Below are positions 38,984 through 49,143 of a DNA stretch of 64,000 bases, one piece after another. Both the position numbers and the translations under genes were made by a program. Each line of letters opens with the position of its first letter. Within the stretch, counting starts at the first letter, position 1. The stretch is from a virus. The notes below the pieces were generated by a model. That model was not told where the DNA came from. It saw only the letters and a program-made list of their open reading frames with translations, and searched no databases. The stretch lies in the IMG/VR virus record IMGVR_UViG_3300043395_002542, positions 1 through 64,000 of that record; one strand, written 5' to 3'.

Positions 38984-41970
38984 CTCGCAAGCTTCTCCCC
39001 TACGAACACCAGCTCATTGAAGCCCTCGGTGTGTCAGAAGAAGAATATATTCAGTTCTTGTACCATCAGAAAGAGTACAAGGACATAAAAACAGGCACAC
39101 AACTAGACATACGGAACGACGCTGGAGTAGTTGCTTTAGTTCTAACAATTGTAGGCACTCTACTTCAGGTCGCAGCAGCGCTGCTAGCTCCCAAACCCCA
39201 AATCCCAGACCAAAAAGGGCAAGGGCAGACCAAGGAGCAGCGCATAAATCCCCGCTACGGTTTTAACGGCGCGCAAGAACTTGCGGTCTACGGGGACGCT
39301 GTTCCCCTCGTATACACCAACACTATTCAAAACGCACAAGGAGGCGTCCGTCTAAGCACAGCTCTGTTGTGGTCGGCTGTGCTTTCATTTGGCTCCTCAC
39401 AATTTATGCGTCTGATGATGCTCGTGGGCGCGGGCGCCATCGCTCAGATCGACCCGAAGCGCACTGCGATAGGGAATGTCCTCGTCACGTCGATACCTGG
39501 AAGCGTGATGTGGCAGTATTTCAATAGCAACCGCTACACCACATATGGTGATCTGATCGAGGGCGGGAATGACGATCCCACCTTAATTAACGCTGGAGCA
39601 TACACAGCTAATTTCACCTGGAAGAACACCAGTGGGTTCAGCCAGGCTTACGCCCCTAGTTCAGTGAATGAAGCGACTATTACAGCTGTCATTCCTATTG
39701 GAACGGATATGTTAGCGATTGATCCCAGTGGTGATCGGCGCAGCGCAAAGACATTCACTGAATTCAAACCTCTGTCCGGTAGCGTTAATACTTACTGGCC
39801 GAGTTCATCTCAGCTCGGGCCTAGAGAAACAGTCCAGGTAGGTCAAGAGTGGGCACTTGTGATCCCAGCAGCAAACGAGAGCGCAGGGACTGATAACTAT
39901 GCTGCAGACTTTGCCCAAGAGACGAGGGTTGCGCTCTCCGAGATCGTAGAAGAGGGGTCTGTGTTCAAAATAGGCAGTGCGCTTTTTAAGCTCGTTTCGT
40001 ACTCATATGCAGGCAGCGAAGCAGATATTTCTATAAATCGGATGACGGCCATCTTGAAATGTACACAAGCGGGCAAGCTTCCTTATTTTCCTTACGAAAT
40101 AGGCCACCACATAGGACAAGCGGACTCCACGGGCGCCTCTTCCGAGAACTTCTACACGAAATGCTTATCACGGGTTTCAATTGCAAACTACTCCTCGATC
40201 ACGCGTAGCCATGCCATTGAGCTTGCTCTCCGCCTAAGTGCATACCGCCGTATTAGTGGTAGAGCCTCCGAGTACGGAACAGAAACCAACGATTTTGGGT
40301 ACTCAGACAGAGACAATGGCAAGAAGATGCGTACTTCTTTGTTTGTCATTAAGTATAGATTTGCGCCTACAGCGGCCTGGGTAACGTTTCCTGTTGTGTT
40401 CGCGTTTAACGGTAGCAGCGAGCAGGTTTACTTCAGCGCACTTAGGCTCATATCTCCTACCACGCAGAACTGGGAAATACAGGTCGAACCTGTGGTTGAA
40501 CTCAAAACAGAATATGATATTTGTGCCCACCAGGGTGTTTTTCTAATAACTCAAACAGAGACACACACGACATTAAGTCCTAGTGGCTCGCCGATCACGA
40601 TGCACGCGTATGGGGTGTACAAGCCTGGTGTATTTGCCTATCCACCAACGGGGCGCACAGATAAGCCCACGGATACTCATTCATTTGGTTTGTTTAGCCA
40701 AGAGACATACACAGATACTCAATTCTCGTTTGAGCAAACCGCAGAAGTGACAGTAACTGCAGTTAACGAGATTCAGGATATAGCCTGGGAATCTATCAGT
40801 ACTAGTCTTTACGACGGGCTTTCTACCTTTGCGCTACACGCTTTCTCGGGAAGAAACATACAACAATTACGCGATACCTCTGTATTTGTTACCCAGGGAA
40901 AGAAGTGTTGGACCGTGAGCGGGACAGGCGCTTTAAGCAAGTCCACAGTCTCCAGTAGCTATGCACCGGATATTTTCATTGACACCGTTCTTGACGCGGT
41001 TAACGGTATAGGGGCATACGCCGATAGTGACTCCATTCAGCTGACCAAGCTCGGTGAGGCTAAAACCTTTTGTGTGGCCAACAATCTCTTTATGGATGGG
41101 GTTATCGCAGATCTCGCCAATTGGCGAGAGTTCTGGTCGCAGTACGCACCGTTTAGCCTACTAGAGTTCGCACGTCTTAACGGACAGGATACCCTCATTC
41201 CTGCTGTTCCGTTTAACTCCGCAAATGGGCTTATTACAAATCAGATCACAGTATCTGCGCTGTTCAACCAAGGCAACATTATAGATGGTACTTACAAGGA
41301 AGAATTTACTGACTACATAAATAACACGCGCTACGTCAATGTCAGTGTTGTCTATCGTGATGGCTCAACATCTAGCGCTTTTCCCAAGAACTCGACAGTC
41401 AATGTGCGCCTAAGCGGGGCTCCGGCAAACGCTCCCCGAGAACGGATTGACATGTCTCAGTTTGTAACTAGAAAAGAGCAGGCAATACTTGTTGCAAAGT
41501 ATTTATGCAATGTCAGATTTTACAATCAACGCTCTGTTGAATTTAGTACGTTTCCGGGTGATTCTCCTGTTTCTCCCGGCGACTACTGTTTTGTCGATGT
41601 TGGCGTTAATCGCTGGGAAGGCATTTACACGGGCAGGGTTGAGGCGGGCGGCTTCCTTAATGCGCCGATTGCTTCGATTCCGAACGGCACCTACTCCGCC
41701 ATGGTGAGTCTTCCTGGCTCAACTCCAGCAACAGTTGGATCCGTTTCGGTCAGCGATAACATTGCCTCCGCGCTTTCTGCTTATACTGGCGCTTTATTTG
41801 TTCTTGGAACAACTGTTAGCACTAAAAGAGTTTTTCGTGTTGTCGAGGTCTCCATGGATGAAGAAGGGCAGGTGACAATTAAAGCCGTTGAACACCCGTG
41901 TGCTGGGTCTGGCGCAAATCTTACAAGTAAGATAGCTCAGTTCTCTTCTGGCTTTGTTGTCGAGGAATAA
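38980..41970 (+). CDS. Central tail tip protein (J/host-specificity-like)
   Basis: 996 residues. An N-terminal hydrophobic segment at about 49-71 (VVALVLTIVGTLLQVAAALL) resembles the I protein hydrophobic region. It is followed by NPRYGFNGAQELAVYGDAVP and phage tail hub-like beta domains, then a fibronectin-like end. In lambda-like phages this protein forms the tail tip that contacts the receptor. Codon choice in 39000-41480 looks different from the final 500 bases, suggesting mosaic assembly. Confidence 0.75.
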   Translation: MTRKLLPYEHQLIEALGVSEEEYIQFLYHQKEYKDIKTGTQLDIRNDAGVVALVLTIVGTLLQVAAALLAPKPQIPDQKGQGQTKEQRINPRYGFNGAQELAVYGDAVPLVYTNTIQNAQGGVRLSTALLWSAVLSFGSSQFMRLMMLVGAGAIAQIDPKRTAIGNVLVTSIPGSVMWQYFNSNRYTTYGDLIEGGNDDPTLINAGAYTANFTWKNTSGFSQAYAPSSVNEATITAVIPIGTDMLAIDPSGDRRSAKTFTEFKPLSGSVNTYWPSSSQLGPRETVQVGQEWALVIPAANESAGTDNYAADFAQETRVALSEIVEEGSVFKIGSALFKLVSYSYAGSEADISINRMTAILKCTQAGKLPYFPYEIGHHIGQADSTGASSENFYTKCLSRVSIANYSSITRSHAIELALRLSAYRRISGRASEYGTETNDFGYSDRDNGKKMRTSLFVIKYRFAPTAAWVTFPVVFAFNGSSEQVYFSALRLISPTTQNWEIQVEPVVELKTEYDICAHQGVFLITQTETHTTLSPSGSPITMHAYGVYKPGVFAYPPTGRTDKPTDTHSFGLFSQETYTDTQFSFEQTAEVTVTAVNEIQDIAWESISTSLYDGLSTFALHAFSGRNIQQLRDTSVFVTQGKKCWTVSGTGALSKSTVSSSYAPDIFIDTVLDAVNGIGAYADSDSIQLTKLGEAKTFCVANNLFMDGVIADLANWREFWSQYAPFSLLEFARLNGQDTLIPAVPFNSANGLITNQITVSALFNQGNIIDGTYKEEFTDYINNTRYVNVSVVYRDGSTSSAFPKNSTVNVRLSGAPANAPRERIDMSQFVTRKEQAILVAKYLCNVRFYNQRSVEFSTFPGDSPVSPGDYCFVDVGVNRWEGIYTGRVEAGGFLNAPIASIPNGTYSAMVSLPGSTPATVGSVSVSDNIASALSAYTGALFVLGTTVSTKRVFRVVEVSMDEEGQVTIKAVEHPCAGSGANLTSKIAQFSSGFVVEE

Positions 41971-42022
41971 ATCGCCAGCCCCGCTAACCTGAGGCCATTG
42001 AGCCCCCCAGTCCTGCTTTCAG

Positions 42023-42460
42023 ATGGCTTTCTACACGGGTTGCAACGGCTCTGTCGTCTATAACTTGAAGCCGGTTGCCAAGGTTCGTGACTGGTCGCTT
42101 GAGACGACAGTTACCCTGCTTGAAACTACAACTATGGGCAGCTGTATTAATACCTACATCACCGGCAACAAGAGTGCGACCGGAAGCGCAACTCTTATGT
42201 ACTATCGTCTGGAGACTGGTGAATCGACAAATTTCACTGAATTCACTGCACTGCTTTCCAATATTCACAAAATTGGTGATGTTTCAAAAACCCCAGTTCA
42301 GTTAACTCTAAAAGTTGGCACTGGAACCAATGATGACATTATCGCAAATGTCTTCATTACTTCCGCGTCAATTTCTGTTGGTACTGGCGAACTTGTAACT
42401 GTTCCCATTCAGTTCACGGTTGATGGTGATTTTCTTGCTGGTGGTGTTATTACTGCATGA
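42023..42460 (+). CDS. Tail-tube-fold paralogue
   Basis: 145 residues. LKPVAKVRDWSLETTVTLLE, followed by TTMG, mirrors VAEVRDWSIEISRAEIDVTT of the major tail tube (30123-30890) but lacks the insertion. A minor tube-like ring or baseplate part is likely. Overlaps the next gene by ATGA. Confidence 0.65.
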   Translation: MAFYTGCNGSVVYNLKPVAKVRDWSLETTVTLLETTTMGSCINTYITGNKSATGSATLMYYRLETGESTNFTEFTALLSNIHKIGDVSKTPVQLTLKVGTGTNDDIIANVFITSASISVGTGELVTVPIQFTVDGDFLAGGVITA

Positions 42461-43323
42461 CATATTTTGTTGGCTATCAAGGCGGGATAAAGCTTAAGCG
42501 CTCATCCACCGGATTTTTTTCGTCTTCAATTTTACCAGATGACGTAAATACGATCCTAAATCGTATTGGCATCGAGGACGCCATAAATAATTTACTAACA
42601 GGAGACAGAATTGTTTTAACTACGGAAGATCCAAGGGGTTTGGAGTGCTTTCCAGTTGGGACATGGGACAGCTTGACGATTGAATCTGAAATTGATGCTT
42701 ACATTAATATAAACGCTGCTGGCGGAGTTCGCTTATTTACGAGTTTCGAGGATGCAGTCAATAACAATAGATCTGCTGAGCTGATAGTCGCTGAATTTTC
42801 TGGCGATCCCATTCCTGTCTTGGTTCAAATCAAAGACAGCACATACAAGCTTCTTGGTGACGTTACCGGCTATACGATTAATACAGACAGGGAGGCTATA
42901 GATGTCACCAGTCTTTCCGACAAGTTTAGAAAGCAGTATAGCGCCGGTTTAATTAGTGGAAATGGTAGCATTGATTGTATTTTCAATCCTTTTTCATCTG
43001 GACTTGAAGAAGCTTCAATGCTGATGCTTCAGTTAGTGCAGCGCATTGATGTGGGAAGTGGATTCCAGTGTGCCCTATATTTGGTTAATTCAGAAAATCA
43101 AAGTGATCAGCGAAGCATTTTTTATGAATTTTCGGGCATAGTAACCAGGGCTGGCGTTACCGTTGATAACGATGTTGCGATTACATGCAGTATTGATTTT
43201 GTTTCTACTGGCGATATCAGGCTTCTTGTTGGAGAAATTCAAGGCTATGTTCTGCAAGAGAACGAAGACAAGCTGATTGTCGAGCCAACGCTTGGCTACC
43301 TGTTGAAGGAAACCATAGACTGA
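42457..43323 (+). CDS. Second tail-tube-fold relative, minor tail protein
   Basis: 288 residues. The segment LLGDVTGYTINTDREAIDVT, followed by SLSDKFRKQYSAGLISGNGS, follows the tube pattern (V-x-D/G-x-S-hydrophobic-x-hydrophobic-x-R-x-x-I/L-D-V-T). The first 120 residues are an extra domain. It lies between the tail tip and the fibre genes, so it may form a baseplate or tail-tip ring. Confidence 0.55.
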   Translation: MTYFVGYQGGIKLKRSSTGFFSSSILPDDVNTILNRIGIEDAINNLLTGDRIVLTTEDPRGLECFPVGTWDSLTIESEIDAYININAAGGVRLFTSFEDAVNNNRSAELIVAEFSGDPIPVLVQIKDSTYKLLGDVTGYTINTDREAIDVTSLSDKFRKQYSAGLISGNGSIDCIFNPFSSGLEEASMLMLQLVQRIDVGSGFQCALYLVNSENQSDQRSIFYEFSGIVTRAGVTVDNDVAITCSIDFVSTGDIRLLVGEIQGYVLQENEDKLIVEPTLGYLLKETID

Positions 43324-43347
43324 GGCATCGTCTTCTACTGCAGCGAC

Positions 43348-46300
43348 GTGGCCGACTCGCGCATAACACAGCTAACCGCTCTTTCCGGTGCTGCTTTAGC
43401 TGCAAATGATGTTCTGCCTATAGCAGACATAAGTGCGAGCGAAACTAAAAAGATTACGTCGAAAGATCTCATCCAGTTTGGTCTTGGGCTAACCGATGCT
43501 GGGTCAATTGATCTCGAAAAGCTCAACCAGTCAAGTGTTACAAAAATTGGCTCTACTGCAATTGGTACTGGAGCTATTACAGCAAGCAAGTTTGCCAGCA
43601 GTTCCAGTATTGCGGTTCAAACTGGTGCACCCATTTCTGACAATTTCGAAGGACGCGGATGGTTTGATAGCGCAAACAATAAACTTAGTATCTATGAATC
43701 TGGCGCATTTTCACCACTAACGATTTCTGGCGCCAACATTGATGTTGGCAGTATTGGCGCTGATCAGATAGCCAGTGGTGTCATTACCACTGCAAAAATT
43801 TCGGCAACCGGACTGAGCACTGCTGCTTTTGCTGATCTTAGCATTACAACTGAAAAAATTGCAGTTGGTGCCGTAACCGACACAAAGCTTGCCACTGGTG
43901 CCGCAATTGCAAATATCTTAGACGGCTCAATTGACATCGCAAAGATCAATCAGTCAAGTATAACGAAGCTCGGCGCCTCTGCTATTGCGGATAGCTCAAT
44001 TATTGCCTCCAAGTTTGCGGGTAATTCAAGTATTGCTGTTCAGGCTGGCCAGCCAGCAGTAGATAATTTTGAGGGTCGTGGCTGGTACAACACAACCACT
44101 TCAGTTCTCAGCATTTACAGCAGTGGCGCCTATGAGACACTCGCTCTTGGGGGCGAAAGCATCGCAGATGGTTCCATCACCAATGCAAAGATTGCTGACG
44201 ACACAATTACAACTGCGAAAATAGTATCAACAGGGCTGACGACGAGTGCCTACGCAGATGGAAGCGTAAGCACCTCAAAGATAGCTTCGCAGGCCATAAC
44301 CTCTGGCTTGTTGTCGGACTCGGCAGTCACTGAAGCCAAACTTGGTGCTGGCGCAGTGACGACTACAAAAATTGCAGACGCAAGTGTAACATTCTCCAAG
44401 CTTCAAAGCATTTCGCCCAATGTTCTGCTCGGGCGGGGAACAGGTGGCGCCGGCAACGTCGAAGAAGTCGCTTGTACTGCGTTTGGTCGTTCAATCCTTG
44501 ACGATGTTGACGCAGCAACCGTGCGCAGCACACTCGGGCTCGGCACGCTCGCGACGCAGAACGGCACAGTCTCCGGCACGAATACCGGAGACCAGACTAT
44601 TCAGCTCACAGGCGACGTTACAGGAAGCGGCACGGGCAGCTTTGCGACCACAATTAGCTCACTTGCCGTTACCTCGGGCAAGCTTGCCGATAGCGCTGTT
44701 ATCACTACAAAGCTAAGTGATAACGCTGTTACTAACGACAAAATCGCCAGTGGCACAATAACAGGGTCACGCCTCGCAAATCACTCCGCCTGCAAAGTAG
44801 AGGCAAACGCTCCCGTAGGTAGTGGTGATTTCGTAGGTCAGAGCTGGTTCAACTTAAACACAGGCATCGAATACACCTGGAGCGGAACTAACTGGATCAG
44901 GCAGGCCGCAATAGGGTCTCTAAGTTTCTCTGATGCGTCCCCTCTCAGCTTTGCTGTTTCTTACCCTGATACCTATAGCGCAACGATCACTACAAGCCTA
45001 GACGTACAAGGCGCGAATACTGTCTGGGCCGGACCTACAACCGGCGCGGACGCATCCCCATCATTCAGGGCACTAACGCCTGCTGATTTACCTGAAGCCA
45101 GCGCCACAACAAAAGGTATTATCGTGCCTGGTACAGGGCTTTCTGTTGCTTCGGGCACGTTAAACCACAGCAACTCAGTAACGGCAGGCACTTATACCAA
45201 AGTTGGTGTTGACGCACAGGGGCACGTCACAGTTGGTAGCGCACTTGCTAGTAGCGACATCCCCGAGCTTGACGCTTCCAAAATTACCTCAGGCGCTTTC
45301 TCCACAGCGAGGCTAGACGACGACGCCGTAACAGCCGCCAAGCTCGCTAACTATTCGATTGCAAAAATCACAGACACCCTCCCGAGTTCGGTAGTCGCAG
45401 ACTTTACCTCTCAGCTCTTGCTCAACACGCTTGAGCGTACATTCTATATGTACGACGGGAACGTATGGCAGCCAATTGGTATTTCTGCGGGTGCAATTAC
45501 ATTTGCGGGGACTTACGACGCTAGCACCAACACCGTCGCTTCAGTAACAGCCGAGGGCTCAGCTATCGGGCTGACCGTCGGCAACGCGCTTCCAAACTCC
45601 TCGACTGCCAACAAGAGCTACTACGTTGTTGTCTCTGAGCTGGGCACGGGCACAGCCCCTGCGCCGACCGTTGCGCTTGCCCCTCCTGACATCCTGCTGA
45701 GCACGGGCACCGCTTGGGTTGAAATTGATGTTTCGAGTACGTACACAGCGCAAAGTGCATCTAACGTTGCCTTTAGCCCCGCTGGTCAAATATCTTCCAC
45801 AACAGTGCAGGCGGCGGTCGAAGAAGTTAGTAGTGAATGCCGAAACGCCGCCAACATTACAAGTGGGACACTTTCAGTTGCCCGTGGCGGCACAGGCTTA
45901 ACAAGCTACACAAAAGGCGATCTACTCGCTGCCACAGCCTCAACACTGACGGCGCTCACCGTTGGCACCAATGGACAGGTTCTCGTAGCCGACAGTACTA
46001 CTGCCACAGGTCTCAAGTGGTCTTCAGCCGCGACAGGCACAGTTACTAGCGTCACAGCATCAGCACCTCTTTCTGTAAGCAATGGCACTTCGACACCTGC
46101 GATCTCAATTAGCGCAGCAAGTACATCAGCCGCAGGTGTAGTACAACTAAGTGACTCTACTAACACAACAAGCAGCACTACTGCTGCTACATCGACCGCA
46201 GTTAAGGCGGCCTACGACCTAGCAGCGCTCGCGCTACCGAGTGCGGGGGGCAGTATCACAGGAGAGCTTCGAATTGCACCGCTGGGCTCTATTGTTTTTG

Positions 46301-46431
46301 AAGGCAGCACTGACGATGCCTTTGAAACGTCGTTCGCGTTTTCAAACCCTACAGCAGACCGCACCGTAACTTTTAGAGATCAGAGTGGCACAGTCGCCTA
46401 CACATCCGAGCTTGACGACGGGACATTCTGA
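43348..46431 (+). CDS. Large tail fibre protein with repeats
   Basis: 1027 residues from a GTG. Low-complexity beta-fibre: many units of the type ADGSITNAKIADDTITTAKI, and four copies of a module DNFEGRGWFDSANNKLSIYE / FVGQSWFNLNTGIEYTWSG / LLLNTLERTFYMYDGNVWQP. C-terminal region resembles other phage fibres (TVTFRDQSGTVAYTSELDDG). Probably trimeric and receptor-facing. Confidence 0.8.
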   Translation: MADSRITQLTALSGAALAANDVLPIADISASETKKITSKDLIQFGLGLTDAGSIDLEKLNQSSVTKIGSTAIGTGAITASKFASSSSIAVQTGAPISDNFEGRGWFDSANNKLSIYESGAFSPLTISGANIDVGSIGADQIASGVITTAKISATGLSTAAFADLSITTEKIAVGAVTDTKLATGAAIANILDGSIDIAKINQSSITKLGASAIADSSIIASKFAGNSSIAVQAGQPAVDNFEGRGWYNTTTSVLSIYSSGAYETLALGGESIADGSITNAKIADDTITTAKIVSTGLTTSAYADGSVSTSKIASQAITSGLLSDSAVTEAKLGAGAVTTTKIADASVTFSKLQSISPNVLLGRGTGGAGNVEEVACTAFGRSILDDVDAATVRSTLGLGTLATQNGTVSGTNTGDQTIQLTGDVTGSGTGSFATTISSLAVTSGKLADSAVITTKLSDNAVTNDKIASGTITGSRLANHSACKVEANAPVGSGDFVGQSWFNLNTGIEYTWSGTNWIRQAAIGSLSFSDASPLSFAVSYPDTYSATITTSLDVQGANTVWAGPTTGADASPSFRALTPADLPEASATTKGIIVPGTGLSVASGTLNHSNSVTAGTYTKVGVDAQGHVTVGSALASSDIPELDASKITSGAFSTARLDDDAVTAAKLANYSIAKITDTLPSSVVADFTSQLLLNTLERTFYMYDGNVWQPIGISAGAITFAGTYDASTNTVASVTAEGSAIGLTVGNALPNSSTANKSYYVVVSELGTGTAPAPTVALAPPDILLSTGTAWVEIDVSSTYTAQSASNVAFSPAGQISSTTVQAAVEEVSSECRNAANITSGTLSVARGGTGLTSYTKGDLLAATASTLTALTVGTNGQVLVADSTTATGLKWSSAATGTVTSVTASAPLSVSNGTSTPAISISAASTSAAGVVQLSDSTNTTSSTTAATSTAVKAAYDLAALALPSAGGSITGELRIAPLGSIVFEGSTDDAFETSFAFSNPTADRTVTFRDQSGTVAYTSELDDGTF

Positions 46432-46474
46432 CTATGCTCTAGGCATAATCTCCGGCCCTTTTGGGTGTTAAGGA

Positions 46475-48613
46475 ATGGCTCTGCAGCACTACCGCAGCTC
46501 TACTGCTAACAAGCGCCCTGTCCCCTCAAACATGGCAGACGGGCAGCTAGCTATCAACACTGCTAGCGCGTCTCCTGGTGTGTTTGTTAAGGATAGCGGC
46601 GGCAATTTAGTAAAAATAGGCCCCGTCCACGTAGGTAGTACGGCCCCAAACGCCTCCCCTGCGCCTGGAGGAGCAACCGGCAACTCGATCGGCGAGATCT
46701 GGCTCGACAACTCCGGTGGGAACTATGTCTTAAAAGTATGGGACGGCGCAGCGTGGCGCACCGAGGACAATAGCTACGTCAACGTGACCGGCGATTCGAT
46801 GACCGGCAACTTGACGCTAGACGCGTCGAGCCTGGTGTTCGACACCGGCACTTTCAACACGACGGTCACAGCGGCCACGGCGACTGCGGCTCGAACTATT
46901 ACCGTGCCTGACACCACCGGCACGATGGTGACCACCGGTGACACCGGAAGCGTTACCAGCACAATGCTGGCCAACGGCACGATTGTGGATGAGGACATCA
47001 GCGCCTCAGCCGAGATCGCGGTGAGCAAGCTAGCTGACGGTGCAGCGCGACAAGTGCTTCAAACCGACGCTGCGGGCACTGGTGTTGAGTGGACGGACAA
47101 CCTCGACCTACCTGGAACCTTAAGCGTTACTAGTACAACCACGCTTAAGGGCGACGTTACGCTGAACGCCCAGTCGGATCTTCGCTTCGCCGACGCCGAT
47201 AGCAGCAACTGGGTTGCTTTTCAGGCCCCGACTACCGTGGCGGCCAATGTCACCTGGACGCTCCCGAGCGCGGATGGCTCCGCCGATCAGGTGCTCAAGA
47301 CCAACGGCTCTGGGACCCTTTCTTGGACGACGGTTACAAGCGGTGGTGGCGATGTCACCCTTGCAGGTGCAAACGCTTTCACTGGCGCCAATACCTTTAC
47401 CAATACAACGGGGCAAACGTTCCGCCAAGCCGCAACACAGGATGGCATTCTCCTCCGAGGACGGGCAGGCGGCACAACTTCCAGAACAGTTGAGATTGTT
47501 CCAGCGGCATTAACGGCTTCTAGGACGTTAACAGCGCCGGACACAAGTGGCACAATCATAACAAGCAATGACAGTGGAACCGTAACTTCTGCCATGATTG
47601 CAAGTGGCACGATTGTTGACGCCGATATTTCTGGTACAGCGGCTATTGCTGACTCAAAATTAGCAACAATTACGACGGCAGGAAAAGTAAGCGGAAGCGC
47701 TATTACTTCTGGTACGATTGGCGGGACCACTATAATTAATACCAGTGGCTCAATAATCAGTGGCGCAATAAGCGTTGGCAATATAAGCAGCAGTGGCAAT
47801 GTAAGTATTACCGGCTTTTTAGAAGTAACGGCAGGCACGCGCACATCACCTAATCTTAAAATTGGCGGGACAGGTGGAAGTTGGATTTATGGTGCTTCAA
47901 GCACTATAGGATTCGGTAGTTCCACCGGCCTCCTCGGTGCGTTACTTGGCTTCAGCGTAACTAACGGCTTCAAAGTTGGCTCAAATACAAATGGATCTTT
48001 CGATATAACCGCCGATGATTTTGCTGACATCGGCGAAACGAATAGCTTTTACAAGTCAGGCGCGACCGTGGCCACATTTCGTCGTAACACAAGCGACGGC
48101 ACAGTTATTTCTATCAACCAAGCTGGCACAGAAGAAGGCACTATCTCCGTCTCCGGCACCACCGTCTCCTACAACGGTGCCCACCTCAGCCGCTGGTCAC
48201 AGCTTCCAGGCGGCGCGGAGCGCACCGAAATCCTGCGTGGCACCGTGTTGAGCAACATTGACGAAATGTGCTCATGGGGAGAAGAAGCCAACGAGCAACT
48301 GAACCGCATGAAGGTCAGCGATGTTGTTGGCGATCCCAACGTGGCTGGCGTTTTCCAGGCGTGGGATGACGACGATGACACTTACGTTGACGACTTCTAT
48401 TGCGCCATGACGGGTGACTTCATCATCCGCATCGCCGAGGGCGTCACCGTACAACGCGGCGATTTACTCATGTCTGCAGGTGACGGCACCGCTACACCCC
48501 AGGCCGACGATATTATCCGCAGCAAAACCATCGCAAAGGTGACTTCAACAAACATCACCTGCACTTACGATGATGGCAGCTACTGTGTGCCCTGCGTCCT
48601 CATGGCTTGCTGA
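46475..48613 (+). CDS. Tail fibre/spike with C-terminal peptidase-G2/IMC-like chaperone domain
   Basis: 712 residues. The N-terminus (MALQHYRSSTANKRPVPSNM) is typical of cyanophage fibres. The middle has repeats like VTGDSMTGNLTLDASSLVFD shared with the 43348 fibre. The C-terminus from about 580 (LSRWSQLPGGAERTEILRGT...VSDVVGDPNVAGVFQ) is the intramolecular chaperone domain that self-cleaves after trimer folding. Cys residues at the very end (CVPCVLMAC) are unusual. Confidence 0.8.
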   Translation: MALQHYRSSTANKRPVPSNMADGQLAINTASASPGVFVKDSGGNLVKIGPVHVGSTAPNASPAPGGATGNSIGEIWLDNSGGNYVLKVWDGAAWRTEDNSYVNVTGDSMTGNLTLDASSLVFDTGTFNTTVTAATATAARTITVPDTTGTMVTTGDTGSVTSTMLANGTIVDEDISASAEIAVSKLADGAARQVLQTDAAGTGVEWTDNLDLPGTLSVTSTTTLKGDVTLNAQSDLRFADADSSNWVAFQAPTTVAANVTWTLPSADGSADQVLKTNGSGTLSWTTVTSGGGDVTLAGANAFTGANTFTNTTGQTFRQAATQDGILLRGRAGGTTSRTVEIVPAALTASRTLTAPDTSGTIITSNDSGTVTSAMIASGTIVDADISGTAAIADSKLATITTAGKVSGSAITSGTIGGTTIINTSGSIISGAISVGNISSSGNVSITGFLEVTAGTRTSPNLKIGGTGGSWIYGASSTIGFGSSTGLLGALLGFSVTNGFKVGSNTNGSFDITADDFADIGETNSFYKSGATVATFRRNTSDGTVISINQAGTEEGTISVSGTTVSYNGAHLSRWSQLPGGAERTEILRGTVLSNIDEMCSWGEEANEQLNRMKVSDVVGDPNVAGVFQAWDDDDDTYVDDFYCAMTGDFIIRIAEGVTVQRGDLLMSAGDGTATPQADDIIRSKTIAKVTSTNITCTYDDGSYCVPCVLMAC

Positions 48614-48664
48614 CCTTTGTCGGCAATGTTAATCTAATCCAGTGGTGTGATCACTTCAATTCCA

Positions 48665-48844
48665 ATGCCCTGCAAAAAAAGCGAATTGGTCTCTATGGTC
48701 AATTCCTATGTTGCTGCCAAGATGTCTGGCGATAGCAATCTGATTGCTTTTTCAGCAAATGCACTTCAGGCTGTGATCGACACCCTTGAGTATTCTCCAG
48801 AAGAGACTCAGGAGGATGCAGACAAAGAGGAGGCCGCTGAGTAA
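48665..48844 (+). CDS. Small acidic protein of unknown function
   Basis: 59 residues from the ATG at 48665. A GTG at 48647 would add six. Helical, ending YSPEETQEDADKEEAAE. Similar small proteins accompany cyanophage fibre genes. The stop overlaps the next ATG. Confidence 0.55.
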   Translation: MPCKKSELVSMVNSYVAAKMSGDSNLIAFSANALQAVIDTLEYSPEETQEDADKEEAAE

Positions 48845-48981
48845 TGGTCGTCAAAAGCAAGGTTGGTACTGCCAGGCTTGAACACCAGCCCGGCCGCCCT
48901 AAGACCACAGCTCAGGGCCAGGGGCAGCATTCTCGGCCTCATCGCAGAGGTAAGAAGAAAATGCGTGGCCAAGGCAGCTGA
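48844..48981 (+). CDS. 45-residue basic protein (PGRPKTTAQGQGQHSRPHRRG)
   Basis: MVVKSKVGTARLEHQPGRPK, then a Gln/Lys/Arg-rich tail. The PGRPKxTxQGQ pattern is a recurrent tiny cyanophage protein near tail genes. One-base spacing and overlaps to both neighbours. Role unknown. Confidence 0.6.
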   Translation: MVVKSKVGTARLEHQPGRPKTTAQGQGQHSRPHRRGKKKMRGQGS

Positions 48982-49143
48982 ATGAATGATTCCGCCCGAG
49001 AAAAATGGCTCAAGGTAAAACAAGCGCTTGAGGCATCAGGGAAAACGGATTCGCTGTATTACAAATTTGCCATTGACGCTCTTGCGAAAGGTGGCAAACG
49101 TATTAACGAATCTGAACTCGGGCGGGATCAATACAATGTGTGA
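48982..49143 (+). CDS. 53-residue protein of unknown function
   Basis: MNDSAREKWLKVKQALEASG and a Gly-Gly turn, ending GRDQYNV. It starts directly after the previous stop and overlaps the next gene by GTGA. No family recognised, but the frame and coupling support a gene. Confidence 0.55.
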   Translation: MNDSAREKWLKVKQALEASGKTDSLYYKFAIDALAKGGKRINESELGRDQYNV

